Assembly: GCA_001600635.1 (NCBI GenBank)
Contig: BCKL01000007.1
Span: forward strand, 396,303 to 460,302
DNA from: Leucosporidium creatinivorum
Lineage: Eukaryota; Basidiomycota; Microbotryomycetes; Leucosporidiales; Leucosporidiaceae
Direction: 5' to 3'
DNA: 64,000 nucleotides
This document shows positions 1 through 13,729 of the stretch, piece after piece. The position numbers and the translations under genes were made by a program. How positions within the stretch are numbered: position 1 is the first letter of the stretch; each line of letters opens with the position of its first letter. The notes beneath the pieces were generated by a model. That model had not been told where the DNA came from and did no database searches. It saw only the letters and a list, made by a program, of their open reading frames with translations.

Positions 1-154
1 GCTCACGGACTACATCTGGAGTGACGAGGTAGTTGGAAGCCATGCCTCGAAGGGAAGCCAAAGGCGAAGTCAAGAGCGGCGAAGAGTCGACGATGAGATG
101 CTTGATGCCCCTCACATCCCCAGAGATGGAAGCGGCGGGTGGTGCGGATGCCAT
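1..154 (-). CDS. NOB1: NOB1, 20S pre-rRNA D-site endonuclease, 5' end only
   Basis: Start codon at 154-152 on the minus strand; the first exon reads about 50 codons and runs to a GTGAGC donor at the window edge, so only the N-terminus is present. The peptide contains KHLIVDSSPLLTSP followed by YLVTPDVVRE. This is the start of the Nob1 PIN domain: yeast Nob1 has ALILDATPLIT, then TTPTVFQEI. The first acidic PIN residue (D in LIVDSS) is visible. Nob1 cleaves site D of 20S pre-rRNA to give mature 18S rRNA on the cytoplasmic pre-40S particle; this is family knowledge. The catalytic remainder, zinc ribbon and C-terminus lie outside the window. It is divergent from LEU2 with 186 bp between start codons. 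Confidence 0.75.
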   Translation of the reverse strand, partial: MASAPPAASISGDVRGIKHLIVDSSPLLTSPLASLRGMASNYLVTPDVVRE

Positions 155-340
155 GATGGTCGGGTGAGATATACTGTGGTGAGGTGCAGAAAGTCGCTTG
201 AAAGTGCTAGACGATGCCGAGAGCGATGGAGGTAAGAGGACTTCAAGCTGTTTTTCGGCGCAGACGCAAAGCAAAACCGCAAGTTGGAGATGCTGACCAG
301 GGTTGCCTCCTGACTTGTCACTCTACATCACACTACAACT

Positions 341-1892
<1,552 letters not shown>

Positions 1893-2203
1893 GAGTTTGT
1901 ATAGCTCAAGAGAATGCACAAAAGCAGCCGCCGAGGCTTCGTCAGTATCAGCGTGACCCTACTTGCGAAGGCCTTCGACTCGAGCGAGCGCCGGCCAAGC
2001 TTGGCTTTCTGCCAACTCCCTCCCCCTCCCCCGCCATCCCCCCTTCAAGGGCGAGGCGCTCGAGCTACACCTTTACACCACTCAATTTCGACCATGCGCT
2101 GAACCCAGTATATCACCCTACAATTCTCCCTCTGACGAGCCACCACCAAGCTCGCTCTCGCTTTCCTCGTCTCGTCGCCTCTTCTCCCAACCCTCTCGCA
2201 ACG

Positions 2204-3780
<1,577 letters not shown>

Positions 3781-3999
3781 CAGAACTTCGGAGTGAGGAG
3801 CAGGAGTCCGCCGAGCAGTCTTACTTCGCTCTCGACCGACGGCAAGCGTCGCTGTCGCTGTATCGTACCACACGCCGCATGTGTTAGAATTAAACCGACT
3901 TCCACTCTTCATTACATCGCCTCTCCCTTGTCGCACGACCAGCGTGAGTCGAGCAAGCGATCCTCTGCCCGAGCCGAGCAAGAAATCCCCCCTCCTACT

Positions 4000-4522
4000 C
4001 TAATCCTGCGACGACTCGCCGTTGCTGTAATAGTAGCCGAAGCTAGCTGCTTGGGCTGCTACGACCGAAGCGAGAGCTATTGGGACCGGCCGCTTGGAGA
4101 CGAGGGCCTTCTTGCCGTGGAGGAAGAGGTAGGTGAGAGACCAAGCTGTGGTAGTTCCTGAGCCGTTTATTGGGTCACCGGATTGTGTCATGTATCTGTT
4201 GAGAGCGAACAGAATGAGCTGCAGCTCGAGCAGCGAAGTAGGGAATGAGACTGACCCTCCAACGCCGAAGATGAGCGAGAACAGCGGCAGCTGAACGAGA
4301 TGAGGGAATCCTACAGCATTCTTGACGCAAAATGGTACAGCTCCGAGTCTGTTCAGCCGTGCACAAGATCAGCTGTAGGTTGGTCAAAGCTAGGCGAGGC
4401 AAAACGCACAGGAGAGCGGAGGTTGTCCAGGGTGTGTAGGGTGTTTCTACAACCTGAGAGAGCAGCGAAGGAGTCTTGATAGGGGATCCTACAGCTGCTG
4501 GTGGTGGTGTTGAAGAAGCCAT
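4000..4522 (-). CDS. AIM19: AIM19-like mitochondrial membrane protein, 3 exons
   Basis: Exons 4522-4410, 4348-4256 and 4195-4000 (133 aa). After a short polar N-terminus the protein has ETPYTPWTTSALL, a hydrophobic stretch VQLPLFSLIFGVGGYMTQSG, then the block NGSGTTTAWSLTYLFLHGKK. Yeast Aim19 has the matching order: a TRTPYP-like start, GAYMIYDNDLENGAG, ATWSALYLIVGGKKSF and a last hydrophobic helix. Here that last helix is PIALASVVAAQAASFGYYY. The molecular role is not established; yeast mutants affect mitochondrial inheritance. Its 3' end faces SIW14 across 219 bp. Its start lies 95 bp from the divergent lipoate ligase start, so the two probably share a promoter. Confidence 0.75.
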
Positions 4523-4617
4523 CGGATGCGAAGGAGGGAAAGAGGCGAAAGAGTCGGAGGAGTTGGGTTGGCCTCTTTCCTCGTTCCGCTGCTTGACTTA
4601 ACATCGCGTTCCTCGAC

Positions 4618-6321
4618 ATGAGCTTCTTCTCTAGCTTTACCAAGCTGTCTCGCTCGCTCGCCAGCTCAAGCTCTCCGTTCCCAAGCTGCTCGCGATGCAT
4701 CTCGTCCAGCTCGACCTCTCCTAGCTCGCCTGCACCACCAGTACGTCTCGCTGGTCCTCAGCGACAGCCGAAGCTGACCATGACATAGCCAGCAATATAT
4801 GTATCCGACTCTCACAACCCCTGGTTCAATCTCGCCTTCGAGGACTGGTGAGGCTCCCGTCGGCCGCTCGTCTTCTTCCTCCGCTGACGTTCGTGTCGAC
4901 CTGCAGGATCTTTCGCAAAACGGATCCAAGAGCTATTGTACTGTACATGTATCGGAACGACCCCAGTGTCATCATTGGACGGAATCAGGCGTGTTGAAGC
5001 CTTCGCCGACCTCTCCTTCCCGCGCTGACCCCTGCTCAACGTCTAGAACCCGTGGAAGGAGATCAACCTACGCAGTCTGAACGAGCTGGGTATTCCGTTC
5101 GTGCGGAGAAAGAGCGGCGGCGGCACCGTCTACCACGTTTGTCTCTCCCTCTCGGCTTTTCGTGCTCGGCGCTGACCTGCCTCCCTCCCGGCCCTCCTCT
5201 CGCAGGACCTCGGCAACACCAACTACTGCGTCTTTGTCCCTCGAGAACAATTCGAACGGAGAACGAACGCCGAGCTGGTGGCGAGGGCGTTGAATGAGGT
5301 CAAGATCCCGGCGAGCGTGAATGAGCGGAACGACATCTGCGTCGAGGGGTTCAAGATGAGTCCTCTCTCAGCTCTCCCGTGAGCGAAGGATCACTTACCG
5401 TCACCCGAATGACCGGCACGTCTCTGGCTCAGCGTTCAAGCTCGTCAACGCGAGGGCCTACCACCATGGTACAATGCTCATTGACGCCAAGCTGGGCGAT
5501 CTGCGAGGCGTGTTGGGGACTACAAAGGTCAGCCGCTGTTTGTTCTGGTACTCTTCCTGATCCGCTGAGCTCTTTTCAATCTGTAGCACTCCCTCATCAC
5601 GAAGGGCGTGGCCTCGGTCTCTTCGCCAGTGCGGAATCTTGTGCAGTGGAACAGCGAGATCGAGCACGAGAAGTTCGTGCAGGCGGTTAGTGAGGAGTTC
5701 AAGAAGACTCATGGCGGATCTCGAGAGGTGCAGGTGACGGTGAGTCCGGACTCGTGAGGGGATGCTCGGCGCCCACGACTGAGGCACATCGTTGACTTGA
5801 GCAGAGGGTCGACGAAACCGAACTGGAGCGGAATGAGTATGTGAAGGGAGTCTCGGACGAGATGCAGGTGAGTCTCTTGCTCCTTTAATGCCGTCTCCTC
5901 TCTCTAGCCTGCGCCGAAGCTGACCTCACCCTCTCCCCTCCTCCAAGTCCTGGGACTGGCAATGGGGCTCGACTCCAGAATTTACTCACGACATCGAAGG
6001 ATCCTTCTCCTCCGGCGACATAGTACTAGCGACTCACTCTCTTCCCTTCCAGACCGCTCACTGACCTCTTCTCTCTTCTGCGCCGAACAGTCCCTCCACA
6101 TCACCTCCCGCCACGCCCTCATCACCTCGGCTTCCCTCACTCGGCCACCACGGAATCCAGACTGGTATCGTGCCGCCGAGCAGCTCGTCTCGCTGCTGCA
6201 AGGGGATCGGTATGGCACGCTTGAGGGGGTGGAGAAGGCGCTGAAGGGCATGGAGGGCATAGAGGGTGTCGACGCCGAAAAGATGAGGACGTTGGTCGAT
6301 TGGCTGAAGAAGGAGATGTAG
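4618..6321 (+). CDS. Lipoate-protein ligase A-type enzyme (mitochondrial lipoylation), 10 exons
   Basis: LplA/Aim22-family lipoyltransferase, which attaches or transfers lipoate on mitochondrial 2-oxo-acid dehydrogenases and glycine cleavage protein H. Exons sum to 377 aa. A Ser/Arg-rich leader ([19 protein letters not shown]) is compatible with mitochondrial import. Then come [66 protein letters not shown] and [11 protein letters not shown], which is the LplA motif order; the Lys of KVSGSA aligns with the catalytic Lys of E. coli LplA. Two introns are non-GT-AG: 4989-5046 begins GC, and 5356-5419 begins AT and ends AC, directly after that Lys codon. Both are required to join the conserved motifs in frame. 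Confidence 0.9.
5356..5419 (+). other. AT-AC intron in lipoate-protein ligase
   Basis: 64-nt intron with donor ATGAGT and terminus GGCAC. Exon 5 ends with the catalytic AAG (Lys) at 5355; exon 6 starts GTC at 5420, giving KVSGSAF. Reading through hits a stop within ten codons. No GT donor plus AG acceptor keeps both the motif and the frame. The donor looks like the local GTGAGT with G1 changed to A, which points to a U2-type AT-AC intron and not a U12 intron (consensus ATATCCTT). Confidence 0.75.
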
Positions 6322-7118
6322 GGTGTGCTGCATTCTAGCAGAGCTATTGAGCGTCACAAGGAGTCGGAGGGCGGCGGAGCTCGGCGAAGAGTTGGCCAGT
6401 CCTGCGAGCTATATGAAGCTGCAGCGGATCCAGAGACATCGGGAGGCTGTTTCATGGATCTCAAAGATGTGTCCTGTAGACTGGCAGCTCGCTCTGATGC
6501 TGTAGGGGTGAGTCCAACTCTGAGCTCGAGCCTGCTGCGGATTTCGCCTCGACGGCTCACCCAAGTCTCGAATTGCCAGCCAGCTCTTGATTCCTCGTTG
6601 TCTTCACCTCAAAGTAAGCCGCTGCACCAGTACGATATTTCGACCAGGATTCACACCCCACGACGCTCCTACACCACTACACCTTCCTCCCGCAACTCTC
6701 AGTCGAATCCTCCGCCCGCTCGACGAGAAAACGTCGACCTGCCGCTCGAAGCGGCCTGTCGAGGGGACAGAGTGTGCCGCCAGAGCAGCAGGGCGCGGAG
6801 ATGGACGTACAGGAGAGTATGCGGTGCAGGACAGGCGTCAGGCGCCGTCTTGAGGTGCAGGAGGAGCGGCACACGACGAGGGAGCGGATAGGCAGGCGGG
6901 ACAGGCTCAGGCAGGGGGAGATGCTGCCCGTTTGCAGCCAGAGAGCAGGGCGGTATGCTCTCGATGTAGGGGTGCAGATTGCCGTTAGAGTGGCATAGCA
7001 GGGACATCAGGCGGGCGCAGGGGGACACCAGGCTCGTCGGACTTGACCGCTGGGAGGGCGAAATGCTGACCCTACGCTCTCTCTCTCCCCCTCGCTCGAT
7101 CAACCTACAGCTTCCAAA
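6322..7118. promoter_or_regulatory. Gap upstream of RPS11, probable promoter and 5'UTR intron
   Basis: No convincing protein gene. A possible 5'UTR intron runs from a GTAAGC donor at about 6614 to an AG at 7109-7110. The acceptor is preceded by GCTGAC and a long pyrimidine tract (7065-7108), and the RPS11 ATG follows 8 nt later. The interior is GC-rich and purine-biased; I could not assign C/D or H/ACA boxes, although intron-hosted snoRNAs are common in ribosomal protein genes. Confidence 0.4.
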
Positions 7119-7951
7119 ATGGCTGAGCAGATCGAGAAGTCGTTCCAGAAGCAGCCCCTCTTCCACAACACCAAGTTCGCCACCTCGTCGAAGAAGGTTG
7201 GAGGCAAGGACCGCCGCTGGTACAAGGATGTCGGACTTGGCTTCAAGGTGGGTCTCTGTGGGAGCGCATATTCACACAGAGCATGGGGAACTAATGCTCG
7301 TGCTTCTCCCGTGGTCGTAGACCCCCAAGGAGGCCATCAACGGCACCTACATCGACAAGAAGTGCCCCTTCACTGGAGAGGTCTCGATCCGTGGACGTAT
7401 CCTCACCGGCAAGGTCGTGTCGGCCAAGATGACCCGCACCATTGTCATCCGTCGTGAATGTGCGTCGTCTCGGCGCTACACGCGCCAGGCTCGGCGGAGC
7501 TGCCGAATGTGGAGCTGGAGCTGACAGTTTGCTGTCTCCCCCACTATAGACCTTCACTACGTCACCAAGTACAACCGTTACGAGAAGAGGTGCGTTCAAC
7601 GTCTTGCTACAGCTCGCGAGCAAGCCGAACCGACCGCTGACTCGCTTTCCCCTTCTTAGGCACAAGAACCTCGCCGCCCACTGCTCGCCCGCTTTCCGTG
7701 TTGAGGTTGGAGACACCGTCACCGTTGGACAGTGCCGCCCTCTCTCGAAGACCGTCCGGTGCGTCTCCCGCTTTCGGCCGTATTGAGCCTCGGCGTTCGG
7801 ACCTCGAGCTGACCTCGATTCTCGCTCTCTCCAGCTTCAACGTCCTCCGTGTCTCCAAGGCCAAGGCCAAGACCTTCGTCAAGGTGAGCCCTATACCTGT
7901 GTCCCGATTTCGAGCTGGCTTGCTGACCCTCGTCCCTCGGCGCAGTTCTAA
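7119..7951 (+). CDS. RPS11: 40S ribosomal protein uS17 (RPS11), 6 exons
   Basis: Small-subunit ribosomal protein uS17. Exons 7119-7247, 7321-7459, 7550-7589, 7660-7758, 7835-7883 and 7946-7951 give 153 aa, normal for the family. Motifs include [70 protein letters not shown] and [14 protein letters not shown]. The last exon carries only TTC TAA, giving the family-typical terminal Lys-Phe. GCTGAC branch motifs sit in the introns. Expression is expected to be high, and the upstream pyrimidine-rich acceptor suggests a 5'UTR intron. Confidence 0.97.
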
Positions 7952-8352
7952 ATGAGCTTTGATGAACGGATCGCTGTAGTACTGGGATGTGAGGGTTGTG
8001 TTTGGGAACAGGAGGAAGCCAGAGGTGTGGTGGTTTAGCAGGCGATCCCTGCAAACTATGCTTCATGACCATAAGCTACACACTCGGGCTAGACGAGAGT
8101 TCGGCGAAGGAGCTACGGTGGAGCCGTAAACAGAGCGCTGTACAGTACCAGGAGGCTGTTCGTCTGGCTTTCGACATATCTCGAGGCTTGTGTGTGTGCG
8201 AAAGCTGCTGTTACACCACACGCACGAGAGACAACATGGCAGACTGCCTTCGGTCGTCAGGACTTGGTCGAATCGCCTGAGTCGACGCGTGGAGGTGCGC
8301 GCCAGCTCTCGCTTCTTCCATTCTCTCGCTTCAGCACACATCCCTCGATAAC
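7952..8352. other. Intergenic stretch RPS11 to clathrin light chain
   Basis: About 400 bp holding the RPS11 3'UTR and the clathrin light chain promoter. No gene, tRNA or repeat recognised. Confidence 0.5.
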
Positions 8353-9569
8353 ATGTAGGTAGCGAATCTGTAGCGTCTAGGATCTCTGCTCACCTACTCA
8401 ACATCACTAGGGACGACTTCTTCAACCCACCAGCAGCAGCAAGCGATCCCACGTCCGACTTCCTCGCGCGTGAGAAGGCCATCCTCGGCGACGAGTTCAC
8501 CAGCGGGGGCGATTCCACTTCATTCGACAAGGACTTTGAGCAGTCGGCCTCGGCGTTCCCCGACTTGGACGGAGGAGACGACGATGGGCTGGAGGGGTTC
8601 GTGAGCGGTGGCAGCGGTGGAGCGGCCCCTCCTGCTGTGGCTGCTATCCCCAAGGGTCCGTACGAGGGGGGAATGGGCGCTCAAGTGTCTGTTACCGGTA
8701 CCAACGAGTTTGCTGCCTTCGAGTCCGACTACCCAGAGGTCGAGGTCGCCCCCGCTGCTCAAGTGAGTCCTTTCGTCTCTCGCTGGGTTGCTGCAAGAGG
8801 GTGCAGCGGTGCAGGCGGTGCATTCAGGTAGCTGGGCTATGCTCCTGCAGGCCGGTGTACCGTGGAGGAGCGATTAGAGCTGACCGTCGCTCTGTTTGGA
8901 CGTGTCTCGTCTCATCCCTCTCAGCACAACGGCTTCGGCGCCGCCGCACCCAACTACAATCAGCAGCCCAGCATGTTCTCGGGAACGCCCGCACCCGTTG
9001 AGGAGGAGTCCGAGTTCATCAAGTGAGTCGCGCTGTTCGCTCGAGCTGGGAGATGCCGAGGGCGAAGGGGGTTCATGCTGCTGCATGGTCGCTCTCGTCC
9101 TGTCTTGAGTTGAACGCTTGGCGAAGGATTCGGCTGACACATTTACTCGCTACAGGTCGTGGAAGTCGAAGCAGGCCGAGGAGATTGCTCGGCGAGAGGA
9201 GGAGAGCTCGCGCAAGAAGGAGGAGACCATCGTCAAGGCGCAGAACGCCATCGACAACTTCTATAAGGAGTACAACGCCAAGAAGGAGAAGAACATTGCT
9301 AGGAACAAGTGCGTATCACCCGTCTTTCTGCGCCGAACCGGAGCTGACCTTCTTCGCCGAGCAGGGAGGAGGAGACCGACTTCAACGCCTCGCGGACGGA
9401 CGCGCTCGCGCAGGGCACTACATGGGAGCGCATTTGCACACTTATCGACCTGCAGGACTCCAGGTCCAAGACCACCACCAAAAGCAAGCAGGACATGTCG
9501 AGATTCAAGGAGATCTTGCTCGGCCTCAAACGCGAGGGAGAGAACGCCCCTGGAGCCGCCGGATACTAG
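8353..9569 (+). CDS. CLC1: Clathrin light chain, 5 exons, start codon split by an intron
   Basis: Regulatory light chain of clathrin triskelia in endocytosis and Golgi traffic. Only AT of the start codon is in exon 1 (8353-8354); the intron 8355-8410 (GTAGGT...CTAG) is followed by GGACGAC, giving ATG GAC GAC and MDDFFNPP. Other exons are 8411-8762, 8925-9022, 9156-9308 and 9365-9569; total 269 aa. The N-terminal half is acidic and Gly/Ser-rich. Then comes the charged heavy-chain-binding helix: WKSKQAEEIARREEESSRKK, AQNAIDNFYKEYN and KKEKNIARNKEEE. The C-terminal segment WERICTLIDLQDSRSK is the family signature. The AT|G assignment is inferred from the N-terminus and the good splice sites. Confidence 0.9.
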
Positions 9570-9885
9570 GAGACGCGTCCTCGTACTGTAGGACATTCGG
9601 AAGGAAGGGGAGGAGTGAAATTTGTGTGTGTACAGCGTTGCGGAGGGAGGAGGAAGAGACGGATCTGTGCCGAACCGTCGCTAGACGACGAAATGAAGCC
9701 AACTCTTTAGCTTTCTGATTGCTGGAGGGAGACTTCGGCGATATTGGAGAGCCCTTAGAGAGCTACAGCGAGTCGACTACAGCGAATTCGGGCCATCCGC
9801 TTCGACGCACTTTCGCAAGTGCTCCTCTCCCTCCTTCGCTCATCTCGTTCTGCACCTCAACACCATCGTCTGCACCCTCAACACC
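9570..9885. other. Intergenic stretch clathrin light chain to HAM1
   Basis: 316 bp with the terminator region of the light chain and the HAM1 promoter. Pyrimidine-rich just before the HAM1 ATG. No gene seen. Confidence 0.5.
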
Positions 9886-10684
9886 ATGTCCAAGCTCCTC
9901 TTCATCACCGGAAACGCTGGGAAGTTAAGAGAGGTCAAGAGCATCCTCCTTGCCTCCTCGCCCGGCGCCTTCGACCTCAACTCGCAGGACCTCGACTTGC
10001 CCGAGATTCAAGGAACGACGAGGGAGGTGGCTGCTGCTAAAGTCAAGGCTGCTGCTGAGGCTGTCGGTGGACCTTGTATTACTGAGGTGAGTTGGGTGCT
10101 ATCAGGAGCAGCTGCTGGAGCTAGGGAGCGGGAGAGCTGACGTCCGACGGTCGGGCTACAGGACACCGCTCTCGCCTTCTCGGCGCTCGGAGGACTGCCA
10201 GGACCTTACATCAAAGCTTTTATGGGCAACCTCGGTCACGAGGGTACGCTTGCTCGCCTTCGCTCTTCCCCCTTCGCCTACTGATCCCCTCCTTCTCACA
10301 GGGCTCAACAAGATGCTCGTCGGGTTCGAGGACAAGTCCGCTACCGCCATCTGCACTTTCGCCTACTCGGCTGGACCGGGGAGCGAGCCCATCCTGTTCG
10401 AGGGCAAGACGGAGGGCAAGATCGTGCCGGCAAGGGGACCTAAGAACTTTGGCTGGGATCCTATCTTCGAGGTTGGAGACACGGGAAGGACGTGAGTTCA
10501 GCCCTCCGCGCTTACTCGGGGCGGCGCAACATCGCCGAGCAGCTGGAAGCGAGACCGACTGACACCTCCCTCGCCGAGCAGCTACGCCGAGATGGACGAA
10601 GAGGAGAAGAACGCTCTCTCTCACCGCTACAAGGCGCTCGACCTCCTTCGTACCTACCTTCTCGAGCAGGCCAAGCAACAGTAG
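9886..10684 (+). CDS. HAM1: Inosine triphosphate pyrophosphatase (HAM1), 4 exons
   Basis: Hydrolyses ITP, XTP and their deoxy forms to monophosphates, clearing damaged purines in the cytosol and nucleus. Exons 9886-10086, 10162-10243, 10302-10491 and 10582-10684 give 191 aa, typical length. Family motifs in order: [13 protein letters not shown] (substrate loop), [18 protein letters not shown], a spliced [20 protein letters not shown] with the catalytic acidic residue, [16 protein letters not shown] and the C-terminal ALSHRYKAL. Neighbouring genes are functionally unrelated. It converges with the Ser/Pro-rich gene on the minus strand across about 210 bp. Confidence 0.95.
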
Positions 10685-10895
10685 ACGACGGGGTTGAGCC
10701 CCAAACTTGTGAATCTATCTAGACGTCGTTTCGCTGCTCTCGGCCTGGCACGCAACGGAGAGAGTGCACAGATGAATGAATGTCTGTCTTGGGTCTCTAG
10801 CCCCGACTCTCCTGTACAAGACTAGCGACCAGCACTATCTCCCTCCCTCGGCGCTCCGTATTCGGCGCTCCCCATCCGGCTCCGAGCTCAACAGC

Positions 10896-13729
10896 TCACA
10901 TTCCCCCATGATATTTGTCCCAATGTCCCCACGCCCGCGTAGCAATACTCGACGGTGCTCCCCGGGTCCCACCATATATNCCCATCTTCCTCTTCTTACC
11001 CGCCTCCAACGGCCGGTCTTTGCAGATTCGGCAGACGTACTGCCCGCGAGCGGGGTTCGCCTCGGAGGGGATGTACTCGTAGCATTCGAGGAGGTCGCGA
11101 GGTCTTGATGAAGATGAGGACATGCTGGAGGAGGAGGCGGTTGGTCGGGAGAGGGGAGTTGGCCGAGAGGCGCGAGATTGGTGGGTGAAGGGACGGGAGT
11201 TCGGAGTCGAGGAGCGTTGGGAGGAGGTGATGGAGGAATAGACGCCATCGAGCTCGGGCTGTAGAGGGTTCAAGATTAGCTGCGAGTTCTCAGCAGGCGC
11301 AAAGACGACGCACGAGTGGAGGCAGAGACTGGACGAGAATATCGGTCGCCGAAGTCGATTCGAAAGCGGCCGAGTCGTAAGGCTGGTGGTCGTAGGTAGC
11401 GGGCGGAGAAGGAAGCTGCAGATCCGCTGGGTTGATCGTATCCATCGGTGGCGAGAGAGCAGCCATCTATAGAGTAGACTTGACAGGTCAGCCTCCGGCA
11501 GCGCCGAGCAAGATCAAAGCGAGCACTCACCTGCGCCAGCTCGCGCTCGACCTTCCTCCTCGCGAGCTCCCTCTGGAGCTCTTCGTCTGACGCATCCGCG
11601 AGGTTCTTGCTCAAGGAGGAAGAGGAAGTCGAAAAGGGGAAGTTGGTCTGCGAAGGCCGAGGGAGGATTAGCTTGGTGCGAACTCTCGCAGTGGTAGGCT
11701 GGAGACTCACGGTAGAAGACGAAGAAGGAGGAGCAGCGTCCGGATACGACGGAAAAGAAGGAGATCGCGAGTCGAGGGTGGAGGGAGGGCTCGAGAAGCT
11801 GCCCTCGGGCGGCGAGGGTATGAAGAGGTCGGATGAGGACATGTACGACGTCGAAGAAGTTGAGGCTGCAGGCTGCTCCGACCATGCTTCGGCAAAGTCG
11901 TAGCTTGACGAAAGCGAGTGGGTCTGCTGCTCTGTGAACGAGCTCTCCGAAGCGGCTGCGCCAGAAGGGAGAGGCGATTCTTCGAGGGAGTTCGTCAAGG
12001 TGTCCAGGTAGGCCGATTCCTCTGCACTAAGCGTCTCCGATGAGACGAGAGCGGGAGCGCCGCTCTGCCCGGCGTACAGAGAGTTGTGGCCGTCCGCTTC
12101 GCTCTCGCCGAACGACTCATCGCCGCCGACGCTGTCGGTGAAACCAAAGAGATCGGAGGCGGGTGAGGTGGTGCTTCGATCGAGCCGTGTGTAGGGATCG
12201 TCGATTGAGGTGAACGAGCTGAAGGGCTCAGGGGAGTACGAAGCTTGCGGAGGCCCACCGTACGAGGCGAACGCGGGCGTCTGGCTGTAGGGTTGGGAGT
12301 AGCTCCCCTCGTGTGGTGGGCTCGACATGCGAGCGCCGAAAGCGGGACCGCTCGAGAACATGCCGCCCATGGCACTGCCGTCCGCTGAGTCGAACCCGCC
12401 CATGCCTCCTGCTCCAGCTCGGCGGGCGAATCTTCCACCTGGCGGTGAACCAAAGAGAGCGAATGGCGAGGAGCCTCTTGAGCGAGTCGAAGCTAGAGGG
12501 GATGCTGAGGTGGATGCTGGTGCGGGTGCGGGGGGAGGAGGAGGCGCCGCGAGGGCGACTGCTGATGAACGCCGAGCAGCGGGTGGAGGAGGAAGGACGG
12601 ACCGAGCCTGAGCTTGCGGTAGTGACGATACTGGCGCTGGCGCTCCTGGCGGTGATGGTGCTCCTTCCGAGAGACGCGGGTGAGCTGGTGCTCGCATGCG
12701 GGGCACGAGACCTGGCGCAGGTGAACCGCGAGCGGCGGAGGGAGGTGGCGGCGCGAAGGATCTTGGTGGCGGTGGTGGTGTAGAGGCTGATGCAGCTTGC
12801 CGACTTCGGAAGAGCATAGGGGATTGTCGTCGAGCTTCGGGGGGAGGAGAGGGAGGAGCTTGACCCGCGCCGGGGGGAGAGAGGGGAACGGGCGACTCCA
12901 TACGCTCACGACGAGTGCGTTGATGTGCATCAGTCGAGGTGATGACCTCCACATCTCTTGATGATCTCCTCGCGCCGGGTGAAGGGATGGCAGCCTCGGG
13001 AAAGTACTCGTCGTCGGTCTCTCCCTCAGCATCCTCCTCGGCGCTCGAGTCCGAGAAGTCGTGGGCGAGGCGAGAGGTGGATGGAGTGGGCGAGGCGAGA
13101 CGCTCCTTGAGTCGAGGACTGGCGCGAGAAGGTTTGGGAGCGCTCTTGGTGAGCACCGGGTTTGCTGCTGCTTCCCGCTCCTCGGCTGCACCGCCTGGCG
13201 TCGCCGAAGCGCTATGCTTCTTCCTGGGCGTGCGGCGCGCGAGCACAGGCTTCTCCTCTGAATTCGGTGTGGTATCCTGCAACAGCTCCTGCTTTATTGT
13301 GGGTCGCGACGAGGAGCTGCTGCTGGCGGAAAGCGGTGATGGGGTAGGCCAGACGAGAGGTTCTCGCGCTTCGAGGTCGGGCGAAGGTGGCAGAGGGACG
13401 AGGTGTGGTGGGATTCTGGGTTTTGTGAGAGGTCCTTCGAGCTTCAAGCGGCCGAGCTGGGCGTCGAGGTCGTCGTCTGGCGCTTTCGACGAGGACGCGT
13501 GCTCCTGCTGCAAGTCACCTGCTGTCAGCTCTAGCCGTGCTGGTCGTGAGACTGCTCCAGGACTCACCTTTGCCGTCAAACTCAGCTTCCCCAGCGTGTC
13601 CGCGAGCTCACCATGCTCACTCTTGGAAGTTGAGCTCTCCTTCGTTTCGTCTGGCCTCGCTCCAGCTGCAGTCGAGTCGGCTTCTCCCTGTGATGGTGAT
13701 TTGCGCATGAACGCCGTGAAGCGCTTCAT
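10896..13729 (-). CDS. Large Ser/Pro-rich protein of unknown function, 5 exons
   Basis: Not recognised. Exons 13729-13568, 13507-11711, 11647-11531, 11466-11314 and 11258-10896 give 863 aa. It starts MKRFTAFMRKSPSQ, continues with acidic and Ser-rich blocks and a lysine-rich patch (RRTPRKKH), a Pro/Ala-rich centre (several PPPPP runs) and Ser/Thr/Tyr/Gln-rich stretches. Near the end ELQRELARRKVERELAQ is probably helical. The final region has QYVCRICKDRPLEAGKKRKM and then WGHWDKYH, a possible CX2C...HX4H metal site. Two introns (60 and 63 nt) are multiples of three without stops, so an intron-free reading frame spans them. One base, at 10980, is ambiguous in the last exon. Disorder plus a possible zinc site fits a transcriptional or scaffold protein, but that is a guess. 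Confidence 0.7.

Noticed and set aside
5356-5419. U12-type spliceosomal intron
   Set aside because: The donor ATGAGTCC does not match ATATCCTT, and no clear TTCCTTAAC branch site is present; a U2-type AT-AC intron fits better.
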